Source: Pristionchus mayeri
Lineage: Eukaryota > Nematoda > Chromadorea > Rhabditida > Neodiplogasteridae
DNA length: 64,000 nucleotides
Direction: 5' to 3'
Assembly: GCA_036245805.1 (NCBI GenBank)
Contig: BTRK01000003.1
Span: forward strand, 34,551,215 to 34,615,214
Position 1 is the first letter of the stretch; each line of letters opens with the position of its first letter. The position numbers were made by a program, and so were the translations under genes. The notes under the pieces were generated by a model. That model was not told the DNA's origin, did not search any database, and saw only the letters and a program-made list of their open reading frames with translations. Positions 24,474 to 35,300 of the stretch are shown piece after piece.

Positions 24474-25335
24474 TTGTGCCGAATTTCAGGTCGAACGTCG
24501 ATTGAGCGAGGAGAAGGAGCGATGTGAGACGTACCTCCATCCATCCTCTCTTCAGCCCCTCAAAAGAAAGTGCGAAGAGGTTAGCACCAAACAATTGAAG
24601 CTCTCATGATTATCCCCCGTCTCATGTGGACATTGTAATGGAAAAACATGTAAGGAAAGAGGTTAGAAGCAACTGTAAATCTCCTGCGAATCATTCATTC
24701 TATCCGCGATTCATCTCTAATTACTATACGTGGTGCAGATTCTGATCGCCAAACGGATTGACCTCTTCGAGGGCGGGCAACGTTTCCTTCTGGACGAATA
24801 CAAATATGAGGTAAAAATAAATTCTAAGCATGTCAGACAGGCCTGAACTATGCCAAACATACTCAGAATTGCCCGATTCTTTCGCAAACGAGCTCGTATG
24901 CAGTTCTAGATTCGAAAACTAATAATGGTTGAATCCACCGTTTGAAGAGTCCTACCCAGTCCCGATTACGTTTTATGACTAACATATGCGCGTCAGGACC
25001 TGGATCGTATGTACAAATTGTGCGAGCGAGTCGAGGGCGGTCTGGAACCGTTGAGGAATTCACTGGAGGCAGACATTCTGAAGCAGAATCCGAATGCTCT
25101 CGAGAAGGCCAAGGAACAGGCTGATTCGGTGAGCGCAAATTGACGCCAATACGGATGAGAAATCGAACAGCTAATGAATCCTTGGTATAGATTACAAATA
25201 TCACGCCGCTCACGAGAGAATCAAGACAATCCGGCATTTTCAGTTGACATTCGAATTTTCGTAAATCTTTTTTTATTATTTTTCCATTCACTACTTGATT
25301 AGACTAGACTAAATCTGAAGTTTTAGATTTTTGCC

Positions 25336-27345
25336 ATGCGCTGCAGCTGCAGCAGGCTGCTGCAAAAGTTAGGCGAAGGCCATTGAGTTTGGGGGTTTCC
25401 ACCTGTAAAGGTGCTGGTTTGTGTTCGCAGAAGCGTTTCCATGCTCAAATGAATGATTTTGGGACACTTTGTTCGTTGTTCGCTTTTGCGACCGTTGCAG
25501 CAGGTGCATATAACACAAGTTTTTAATTTGCCATGAGGGCATACATTTTTTGCTTCACTCCAAACTTTCCCATTTTGTATAGCTCGAAATTCTGCATTTA
25601 CCCTATTTTTTTGCAGATTTTATCAGGTTGTAACATAAGTTTTGTCGCGTCCAATCTCTTATGCATTTTAACCTCAGAAATTCTTCGAATAAATTTAATC
25701 TCAATTTCGTTATTCATCATCAGTGAGGGCCTTCGTACTCTTTCTTACGCGCTTTACTTCAGTCCTGTCAAGGCAGTTGAGGAGGCACATTAGTCAGACA
25801 AAGTTGTACTGAGATAAGGATTAGAAATCATTTTCACGCATCAGCTCTTCTTGAAAAGGATAAATTATGCCGATTTTGTGTGATTTGCGTAAAGTACTAC
25901 ATATGTGCATAATTTTGAACCACTCACGGATAATGACAAACGAAAATCGTTCTAGAAATGTAGACGAGTTTGTATAATGTGGATGGTTGGTGACGGTCGC
26001 GAAAACTTTCGCAAGCCGAATTTTCTTCTCAGTAGATATCCAGATCCAAATAGTGGTGGAATATAGTTCACCCAAAGTGGTCAGTGTGCAGACAAAGTTT
26101 GGGGTAGATTGGGTTCTGTTGAGATAAGTGGCTCCATTCAGAACGATGGTATGTAAATTAAACTACTGAAATCGGCACTTTGTTCATATTCCTACCTCGC
26201 ACACATGTTCAATTTCTGATGTGTTGTGTCCATCCGAACCATAAACCCTTCCCTTACTAGTATCTACTTGGGATAAGTTTGGAAATAAATAGCTTTTGAA
26301 TGACAATCTTTAATTCGAAACACCTAAACTTGCAAATTTTGGTAAAATTGTGCGCGAATTGAATTAATAAAAATTCAAATTTCCCACAAGTGGAGTGTTC
26401 TTTCTCTCACTTGTTTAATGATAAATTATACCTCGTGGTAATTGAACGCACTTATGTTAGTCACTGTTGTTGCAATTCTGGATTCAGAAGAGTTGGTCAA
26501 GTTGGCTACGAATCAGCGGCTAACCTTACACTCAGTGAAGTATATCTTTGGTTCCGCTCAACATAGCACCATATCTGGCGTATATTTTGAAAGAGCATTG
26601 ACGGGGTATATCACCATGCTGTAGAAGTTTGGTTCATTATTCATCTCTGCGAACTAGCACCCGATCAAACGAATTAATAAAATCTGCACCAAATTTAAAT
26701 CAGTTCATATTAATATTTTTCGCATAGCCAGCGTGCGCAGTTCAGCTCTACCCTATGGTTTGAATGTGCATGAACACCCCAAACATATACTAGGAGGTCA
26801 GGCATTGATAATGTTTGAGAAGTATCCTTCATGGAAATATTGTGAACCTCCGAAATGCGACAAAACTTATGTTACAACCTAATATCTCGGTGGTCCTGAT
26901 AGTCTCGGGCTTTACCACGTCGGCAAAATTTCTTGTGCATTCACCGGGACTCGAACCTGCGACCTTTCGAATTTGATTTCACGGAGGGTTAACCGTGCAG
27001 CCTATTACGAGAGTTTCGTCGATCTGGCAGACTATCAGGACCACCGAGATAAAATCAAAAAAAGGGTATATGCAGAATCTCGAGCTCTACAAGATGGGAA
27101 AGTTTGGAGTGAAGCAAAAAATGTATGCCCTCATGGCAAATTAAAAACATGTGTGACATGCACCTGCTGCAACGGTCGCAAAAGTGAGAAATGAACAAAG
27201 TGTCCCAAAATCATTCATTTGATCATGGAAACGCTTCTGCGAACAAAAACCAGCACCTTTACTGGTGGAAACCCCTCATCTCAATGACATTCGTCTAACT
27301 TTTGCACCACCGTGCTGCGGCTGCAAAAGTGAATAGGTTCGAATC
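25336..27345. mobile_element. 2-kb foldback element in cullin B intron 11
   Basis: Arms of roughly 300 bp: about 25336-25650 pairs with about 26860-27345, the latter enlarged by a nested insertion. Paired landmarks are GCAAAAGTTAG, GGTTTCCACC, GAATGATTTTGGGACACTTTG, ATTTGCCATGAGGGCATAC and GGTTGTAACATAAGTTTTGTCGC. The central 1.2 kb (25650-26860) has no convincing frame and no known transposase. The element separates exon 11 from the truncated exon 12 of cullin B. Confidence 0.75.
26885..27049 (-). mobile_element. TA-flanked TIR element with tRNA-like core
   Basis: 165 bp with inverted ends TCTCGGTGGTCCTGATAGTCT. It is flanked by TA on both sides (26883-26884 and 27050-27051) and inserted in the right arm of the 2-kb foldback; the empty site is visible in the left arm as CCTGATAAAATC. 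On the minus strand it carries a B-box-like GCAGGTTCGAGTCCC (about 26945-26959). The A box is weak. TA duplication points to a Tc1/mariner-type mover, but the core is tRNA-like. Confidence 0.7.
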
Positions 27346-27852
27346 GAAGTAGGAATATGTTCTATGACCCAAACCCAAACTAAAAAGCTTAAATATTTGT
27401 ATTTGTCAACTTAAATATTTGTATTTTCAATGTCAACTTATTGTCCCGATTCTCTCGTGAGCGGCCTGATATGATGGATAACGGATAACGAATGATTAAT
27501 GAACAATGAAACTTTCAAAATACTGCGAAACCTCGCAATGCCAAGACATGTTGAACGCAACATTTGCTCAGGGAGGCGATGCAATAATGGTCGTGAAATC
27601 TGTTCTCTTTCTATATTTCAAAGGTTGCAGGACCCGAAAACGTACCTGCTGACTCTTCTGGAAATGCACAAGAGTGTCTTCAACCACTGAGAAGAACACG
27701 AAATATTTCATCGATCATAATCACAGAAATTGTATATCATGCGTGTAGTTTCAACCGTTGTGATCAATTTATTTCTATTCATCTATCTACTCCTTAGCGA
27801 TTTTTCCCTTCGAGTATTCGAATACCCAAGGATACGAGCAATTTAACACACT

Positions 27853-27928
27853 ATTCGGACGAGAACTATGACGCTCTGCCGCCTTTGATCTATCAAAGGC
27901 CGCATGACGTCATAATTCTCATCCGACC
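27853..27928. mobile_element. Short palindromic MITE, copy 2
   Basis: About 76 bp, relative of 24401-24473, with strong inverted ends (TCGGACGAGAACTATGACG and the complement TCATAATTCTCATCCGA). The sequence following both copies is also similar (AGTGCACCAATTTCAG here), so the duplicated unit may include a stretch before cullin B exon 9. Confidence 0.6.
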
Positions 27929-28077
27929 TAGTGCACCAATTTCAGGCCTTCCATTCTTCACCTCCTTCCAACTCATGCTTTCTATTTTCTTTGCATTCAT
28001 TCCTTTCTTGATCGATATTCTACGGATGAGGCCTTTAACGAATACTTTCTTCGTCGGATCATTTGCATTTCTTTCTA
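27929..28077. other. Short intergenic stretch after cullin B
   Basis: No gene or element recognised. Confidence 0.3.
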
Positions 28078-28992
28078 TTAGGTTGTTGCAAAAGTCCTGT
28101 GGAATTTTGATTTTTTACCTTCCATCTTCCTGTTGGATTGATAGATGAACTTCGGGATATTGATTACTAATGAGGCCTTGCATACTCTTACATATGCGCA
28201 CCCTATCATCATTGCCCAATCAGAGAGGCGAGAACAGGATCCAGTTAAAATTACGAAAATTCATCCATCGAAAACGCAATATTTTTCAATATTATGTTTC
28301 CTCTGAAGCATGAATGCTCAATTCATGGTGGATATATGAAGCTCCCACCTTTACCCTATACATGCTTTTTCTTATGCATGCTGGAAGTTAGATCATTTCG
28401 AGGAATGAGTTGATCTGCAAAATGACTGCATGTTGCATTTCTGTGTTCATTTAGCATATTTCTGAAAAATGAGGAATTCAGATTTTCTGAAAAGGGAAAC
28501 AAGCAGGCGCCAATGTTTCTTACGAGGATATAGCCTCTTCGTGGGAGCATACAACGCACACATGACGGAGCCTGTAATCTTGGTCTTCCATTTAGAAAAG
28601 CAGGTACAAGTCACATGCAGCCTGGGTCTGCTCATATTTTTGCTATCATGTAATTTTTGCTATCATGTAATTTGGATGACATGTCTAACCTAGTTTTTGA
28701 AAGAACATCAATGGTACTTCTCACCCAACATTATGAAGTTGTTTCATGAATTTTCCCTTCAAATATCTAGATAAATAAATTTAAATCTAAATGTTGTGCA
28801 TTTTTTGCAATTGGGTTAAACATAATTGCTTGCGTTGGTTGCACGATCGGTTTGATTGAAATATAAGTGAGCAAAGTTCAAGCATATCCCTAAACAACAC
28901 CACGTTGGTTGGCCATTGAGATTTGAGACACGCGAGTTATGATCGTTCAAAGTACTGATACAAAAAACCACAAGACTTTTGCAACAGCCTAA
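28078..28992. mobile_element. Mariner-like remnant, 915 bp
   Basis: Inverted ends TTAGGTTGTTGCAAAAGTC with TA on both sides (28076-28077 and 28993-28994). The length is below a full mariner. I find no transposase motif inside; frames at 28356-28693 are short and not recognisable. It is probably an internally deleted or replaced, non-autonomous copy. The ends resemble other TTAGGTTG-type mariners in this window. Confidence 0.75.
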
Positions 28993-28994
28993 TA

Positions 28995-29369
28995 TGTTCT
29001 TTCAGAGATGTAAAATTGTCCTGTCCCGCTGAAATATATCAATAACAGTTTTCTCGTCCGCATATATTTCTTACTTAATATCTAAATAAAATTCTTGTAA
29101 ATAGTTCGGAAGCGTGTAAACGTAATAGGTGAACGCTACTCCTACATGATATCTTTATCTTATGCGGAGTTATGGCCGTTGTAATATTCGTGATTCGAAT
29201 TTCTCCATTTCTCGAAATTGTCGGGTTGTGACAACACAATTGAAGAGCTTAATTCAAAAAAAGCTAATTGTAATTTTGGTTCAACCGCAACTGAAGAGGT
29301 ATTTGTTTCTCTCGCGATTTCCCACACTTCTGTTAGAACTATGATATTATTTTTAAGTTATGTTCAACG
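28995..29369. other. AT-rich intergenic sequence
   Basis: Nothing recognised beyond short open frames. Confidence 0.3.
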
Positions 29370-29689
29370 AAATTCAAGTTGGCAAAAACAATGCCAACAT
29401 ATAGCACGCTGTAAACTAAAAATTCTGCTCCTGCTGCGCGGCAAGAGATGGATCTAATATTTTGCATTAGAACATCTAACCAATCAGATACTGCATCTAT
29501 AATGATAAACACCAAAACCCTGCAAAGTGAAAATCGTTTTCGGAATAATGTCTTGCAATATTTTCCGCGGAAAATATTGCACCGCAAAAAAAATCAACGA
29601 AAAAATTGCAATGCAATTTTTTCGCGTTTTTACTCGCTTTCTCGGCTGATCGGAGATCAATTTGTTTTTAAGAGCAAAACACTTCATCC

Positions 29690-29752
29690 GTGGGGTGTCG
29701 AACTACCAACTAATTCGATTCAACTCTGCAACTCAACCATTGAGCTACGAAG
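29690..29752 (-). other. tRNA-like segment, minus strand
   Basis: Read on the minus strand: A-box CGTAGCTCAATGG (about 29737-29749) and a B-box-like TAGTTCGACACC (29694-29705). The overall arms are weakly tRNA-like and the cloverleaf does not close well. It faces the copy at 29870-29935. Confidence 0.55.
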
Positions 29753-29869
29753 CAATTTTCTTAGCATTTCTCATTCTGAGTATTAGTGAGCGGTGTGGAT
29801 GCTAAATATTAATGACTTTAAATCCGACCGTTCACTAATATCGAAAATGAAAGATGAGCATGTACGTAG

Positions 29870-29935
29870 CTCGTAGCTCAGTGGTTGAGGCGCTCTGTAG
29901 AATGGAACCGGTCAGCAGTTCGAATCCCGCGCTCG
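29870..29935 (+). other. tRNA-like segment, plus strand
   Basis: A-box CGTAGCTCAGTGG (29872-29884) and B-box CAGTTCGAATCCC (29916-29928) with the usual spacing. The anticodon arm is not convincing, so this is probably a tRNA-derived promoter unit, not a gene for a working tRNA. Confidence 0.6.
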
Positions 29936-30310
29936 GTTGCATGTTTTGCACACTCGTAAAATGATCTGAAATCAGCCTAAGAGGCCGGGGGCCGGGGGCC
30001 GGGGGATCGCGAAAAAATTGCAATGTAATTTATTTGTGGAAAAAATTGCAATGCAATTTTTCGTGAGATTTTTTTTTTTCGTGAGATTTTTTGCAGTGCA
30101 TTTTTTTGTGGAAAATATTACAAAACATCTGGGAATTTTTAATTATTGTTTCTTTTTGAGTGTTTTGTATAACATTTACCAGTTTCGAAATAAAAATGCT
30201 ATTTTGCAAATAAGATTCAGACAACAAAAAAATACCCGAGATGTGCAATTTTCGAGCGTTCACGCACCAGGTGCAGAATTTTTAGTTTACTTCGAGCTAT
30301 ATTGTTAAAT

Positions 30311-32354
30311 TTTTTTAGATTATTCTAAATTGTCTGCTTAGGCTATTATCTGTTCTCTGCTTAGTAGATCGGTTTGTTTGTCGAGATTCGCGCACCCTCA
30401 TTCGCTCTTGTTAGTCACAATTTCTTTGAAGCTACGCTACAATTAGCATCATCGTAATATTACTGAACTGATGTAGTCTTTTTCGCTTTATTCTGATTCA
30501 TTCGTGTCCCTTTACTGCTTACACCTTCCCATCCGGAATACAATATCAATACATCAAAAAGATTTCAGAAATTTCCAGAAAAAATAGCGGAATTATCCGC
30601 GAATTGTATATTTGCTTCTTTGGAAAATAACATAAAACTGACCAACGTAGTGATGTGATTCGGTTTCTCTCGGCTTCTTCAACAATGCACTAAGCAACTC
30701 GCTTCCTTGACCTTTCTCTAAGCTGGGCAGGTCAGGACCATCGATCAATATGGATTTGTACCGAGTGAATAATCACTAACTTCTCTAAATAGTAAAATCA
30801 AACAACAATATAAACTGATAATCCATGTGTAATCGGTCCGCAATCATGATTGCACTTCCTTCCTCCTAATTTACAATTCCTTTCTCAATTCACCTCGATC
30901 TTCCTTTCCTCCCTTCTCGATCGCTTGTTGGAGTTCCAATCCCCCCTACAGTTGGGTAATATTATGACAACGCAAATTGTAGTCTAGCTCCAAAGAAATT
31001 GTGGCTAAGAGCGAATGCGATATGTCAGAGGGGTGTGCTAATCTCTCAAATCATGATTCCCCTATGTACGAGTGAATGAGCAGTTTGTGATATCTACGAT
31101 CGCTGATTTCGGCAATCCCTTCTCTTCGATCGAGCAACCAATACCGAGTATACAAATGATCATCTCAATCAACATTTTAAAACAATGAAATGAATTGATT
31201 GACTTTTGTTATCGATCGAAGACTGTGAACTGAAACGCGGAAAAGGGAAATTGTGAAGAAAAGACGTGGTAGCAAAAACAACTGAGGCTGCGGAAAGAGA
31301 CATGTTTACATCTAACTGTGCAACTGTCATTCATCTGAGAGCTCACACGTGCGTTGCTCTCCCTCTGCCGTCTTTTCACTCGCGTGTTTATGGCCTATGC
31401 CCTCTTTTGTATTTACGGAATACTTTAGCTGAAAAATGTAATTTTTTTTCTCGGTTTTCTCACTGAATCCTATTCTGTTGGACAAGTATGAATTGATTAT
31501 CTGCATTGTGAATCGAATGCTGCTTGTGGTTGTGATTAGAAAAAAACAATACAATGCTCTCTTCATTCTACTCACTCTATCGCCGATCGACCGGTCTAGA
31601 GAGTGTGTAGAATGAAGAGAGCGTGGCATCCTTTCTTGAACTCTAATTAGCATGCCCTCTGGCATCCCTCATTCGCTTTTAGCCACAAGTTCTTTGGAGC
31701 TAGGTTAAAGTTATCCTCATCATAATATTATTCAACTGGTGTGGTGTTTCTCTCTATATTCAAATTTCTTCGTGCATTTTTACTGTTTACACCTTCCCTA
31801 TTCAGTTGGTAGTTGCTTTTGATTAGTGTTATGGATGACTGGTGTTCGGCGATATTAGCGCACCCTCTGGCATACCTCACTCGATCTCGATAGATCTCAT
31901 TTTCCCGCCTATTCTTCGCTCCACCCACCCGATCTCATCTTGTTATACATTCTTTTATTGGATATTCATTAACAACTTCATCCACCACATTGACTGGTGG
32001 GCTCTCCTCCACTCCCACTTTGCCCTTTCGTCTTTTTCCTCTTTTAGCCCCCATACATCCTTTCATGCCTTGTCCCTTTCAACCTTAGCATAGTATTCAA
32101 CCATTACCCCTTTATCTTATCCATTAGTACCGTGTATCAATTCCCGTCGTGATCCTTTCGCAACTTCTGTCAATTCATTCGAATCTATCCTCCCTCGACT
32201 GCATAGCCCTTACTCATCAATGAAGTAGCCACGTGCAATATTGCACAACTATTTTGCAAACGAATTCTGCTGCATTCATTTAGTTTATCCTCACACATTA
32301 CTTCTCATAATCTTGGCTACCATGGTGATCATGCTATCTTATGTTTCTTTCCAG
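30311..32354. other. 5' flank of cullin C with degenerate repeats
   Basis: Holds at least two degenerate copies of a unit containing GCTTTTAGCCACAAGTTCTTTG and ACTGTTTACACCTTCCC (about 30405-30530 and 31675-31805) and an inverted part at about 30950-31035. About 31960-32110 mirrors the flank of cullin A. A hairpin element lies at 31549-31645. No gene is seen. The 3' splice site at about 32354, ten bases before the cullin C start codon, may take a spliced leader or a 5' UTR exon. Confidence 0.55.
31549..31645. mobile_element. Short hairpin MITE (GCTCTCTTCATTCTA family)
   Basis: Arms GCTCTCTTCATTCTAC and its complement surround a CGCCGATCGACCGGTC loop. The right end CTTGAACTCTA matches the terminal sequence of the complete copy at 51086-51198; the left end looks truncated. 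Confidence 0.65.
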
Positions 32355-32364
32355 GACATCAAGT

Positions 32365-35300
32365 ATGGCCAGAAGAGATGTACAGATTGATGCCATCTGG
32401 CAGGATCTGGAGGCGGGACTTCAGCACATCTACAGGAAGGAGCCAATGATCCCTCAGAGATACATGCAGCTGTACACGTGAGTCGCCATTTATCGAAATA
32501 TCTTGGTTATATCGATTCACCATTCTGATGGCCGAGACTTACCTCCTGGCAGGGATCGGTATGAGGGGGTCAGCGAAAGGGTCAGGAAGGAAGGACTCGG
32601 CATTGCCATAGAGTACACTCGAGTATATCGATTCCCCATTCACTTAGCTCACGCCAATCCGTGGCAGGGATCGTAAAGGGGGTTTAGATGAGGGGAGTAT
32701 CGGCTGTGCCATAGGGTTGATTCCTCTCTCCTACCCCTTACCCATAAACCTTTACCTGATCTAAGAGAATGTCTCTTAGAAGGAATCATTTTATGCATTC
32801 GAAAGATGATACAATAACAATAAAAGATAACTGAACACTGATAGAAATGTTCAGGATTTCTGATTGATTAGGGTTTCAAGAGAGGAGGGTGGGAAACGAT
32901 CTTTCCAGAAGTACGTTATCGTTTATGATTCAGGTACGTCTACGACTTCTGTACGGCAGTCTCCGTCCATCCTGCGCAGGCGATTCCCCAGCAGCAGCCA
33001 AGGACTCTGATCAGAGTGAACAACAACAGACAGGTACATACATAGCTGTGATCCGTCTTGGACTAGATTGGCTTTGTTGTATGTTTCCTAGTGGGATCTC
33101 TAGGGATCGTTCAGTAGAACTCAAATTGCTGGTAATCCTCTCCTCTTTCCCCACACTCTCTCACCGCTTGGCAGGTCGTTGCATTGTGTTGAATGGATAT
33201 ACAACTACTCAAATGGCTTACACTGCTCATTGGAAATTACACTATATTCCAACGAATATTTACATATTTTCCAGAAGTTGTATCAGTTATCAATAAACAC
33301 AATTTCAGGGAGCAAACGCTCAGCACGATACGGACTTCGTCGGGTCCGAGCTCTACAACAAGCTCACCAACTTCATCAAGAACCATGTCGAGAGCATTCT
33401 CGAGGTTAGCTCACTTCAGTCTGGTGTTTCCAATTCCCACTATCTGTTGAAATAATGTGACATTTCACGCGCCTGAAACCTACCCAAAAATTGAACAACC
33501 CGAAAGGGGAAACCCTACTTCAGTATCTTTATCATGATTCCATGTTAAAATGATATCTGATTCCAGGAAAGCAAAACGCGCATAGGCGAGGATCAGCTCC
33601 GCTACTTCACCACCCAATGGGACCAGTTCACCTTCTGCTCCAGGGTGAGAACATCCTTCAATCAATTTCAGCATTCGTTATTGCAAATTATGGTTAATAT
33701 TGATGTTATTGATGTTTCTATAAAAGACAGGTGCGCCCTGTCAGCTCCAAATTGTGCATCTTGACTGCATAGATATCAGGTTGGTCATAAAGCTTTGCGC
33801 GATTTTTACTAAAGTGCATTCTGGCATCTACAATCGTTCGTTGTTGTCCAATCAACTTAGATCTTTTAGTGATAGATAGGAGCTTTTATACTCTCTTTAG
33901 AATACACTATCATAGATCTGTCCGATCAAGGAAAGGAATACGGCGATGCACCAAACTTCATGTGGTTGATCAACGACCTGACTTTTCAAAGGATTTGCTT
34001 TTCATTTAGGACGGAGATAGGACCCAATCTAAACCACAGTAGTAAAGTATGATGGGAATATATCGTACTTGTGATATTGAGACAGACAAGCCACAAAGGG
34101 CATTATAGAAATATGCGCGAAATCCGAATGTGGGTTTTAATGGCACTTGTCAAGATAAGTTTTGGAGTACTATATCTATGCCGACAGTTCAAGAGATTTC
34201 AATTATTCATGATTGTGAACTACCTTTCTAGTACAAGTCACAATTCCCTTTGGGGGATAATGGAGCTCTCCATTCACGAACACGGTTCTTCGGATTGCAG
34301 GTGCCCAATTTAGAACATCGAAATACACACTTCAGGCTTTTTTGTGCTAGAGATGTGGTTTGAAGGGCGGTACTTTCCTATTAAAATTAACGAACAACCC
34401 TTGCCCTATCACTCACTATTTAGGAATATTGTGGATGTCGCTACTTTCTAGGGTGAGCCGTGCTTGAAGACCCTCAATGTCAGGTTTTTTGACGTTTACT
34501 TTGCAAAATAATTGAGATACAAATATCACTTTTTTAGATGGGAAAAGAAAGTGTGCTCTTAAATATTGATATAATAGAGAACCATGTACGTAGTGATTAC
34601 AGCGCCCATAGGTAGAGGTCACCCGCGTCAATCCTCGAAACAGGTGATTTGCTCGATAGAAATCTTATTTTTCTAAGTGCCCGTGTTTCATTGACCTCTA
34701 CGAAGCCCATTTCCAATTCGGCAGATCTCTCTTTTTGAAACTAGGTAGTGTACGCCTAGTGCTTTTTAATAAACGTTGAGAGTCTCCATCTAAAAATTTA
34801 TCTGCGAAGTACAGCAACTTTAAATAAAATTTTATTTTTCTGAAAAATTCACAGTTACGCAGATCTTGATTTCTCGCATAGTAGAGATAATTGGAATATT
34901 TCAACTATATTTTTCTAAAGGTCGAACATGTCCCTATATAACATCATCAGGACGATTTGAGCAAAAGAAAATATACGAACTCAAACTTGGGGTCCGAAAT
35001 CGCGCAAAACTTTATGACCAACCTAATAATACCCTTTCCATTTAGGTCGTCGACGGCATCTTCGCGTACCTCAATCGTCATTGGATCAAGAGAGAACTCG
35101 AGAACGGAAACAACAACATCTACGTCATCTACACTGTTAGTTTTATTTTTAATGATCCGTATTCAAAAATTGCACTGTATCAATGGTAACAGTAAAAATA
35201 ATGGAGTTTCAGCTGGCTCTGGTGACCTGGAAGCAGGCCCTTCGTGAGCACATGGCTACCAGCATCGTAGGAGGAGTTCTAGATCTGATCGAGCAGGAGA

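Larger units (their letters stand above)
20377..27690 (+). pseudogene. cul-1-like: Truncated cullin-1 pseudogene (locus B)
   Basis: Exons matching the first half of cullins A and C: 20377-20492, 21382-21475, 22423-22518, 23054-23131, 23274-23363, 23506-23642, 23793-23874, 24112-24214, 24490-24579, 24739-24810, 24997-25128 and 27631-27690. Exon 6 is 137 nt where the paralogues have 142. The 5-nt loss near 23597 shifts the frame and meets TGA at 23632-23634, after about 200 residues. Exon 12 begins like the paralogues (DPKTYLLTLLEMHK) and then hits TGA at 27688. Everything after it, including the RBX1-binding region and NEDD8 site, is missing. The splice sites seen are canonical, and introns hold at least six mobile elements. 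It is more diverged from A and C than they are from each other. A transcript could at best make an N-terminal fragment. Confidence 0.9.
29370..30310. mobile_element. Foldback element with two opposed tRNA-like segments
   Basis: Outer inverted ends include GTAAACTAAAAATTCTGC (29409-29426) and its complement near 30275-30292. Inner pairs include TGCAATGCAATTTTT blocks (about 29606 and 30045) and GGAAAATATT blocks. Two tRNA-like segments lie in the centre in opposite orientations. Exact ends and target duplication are not clear. Confidence 0.6.
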
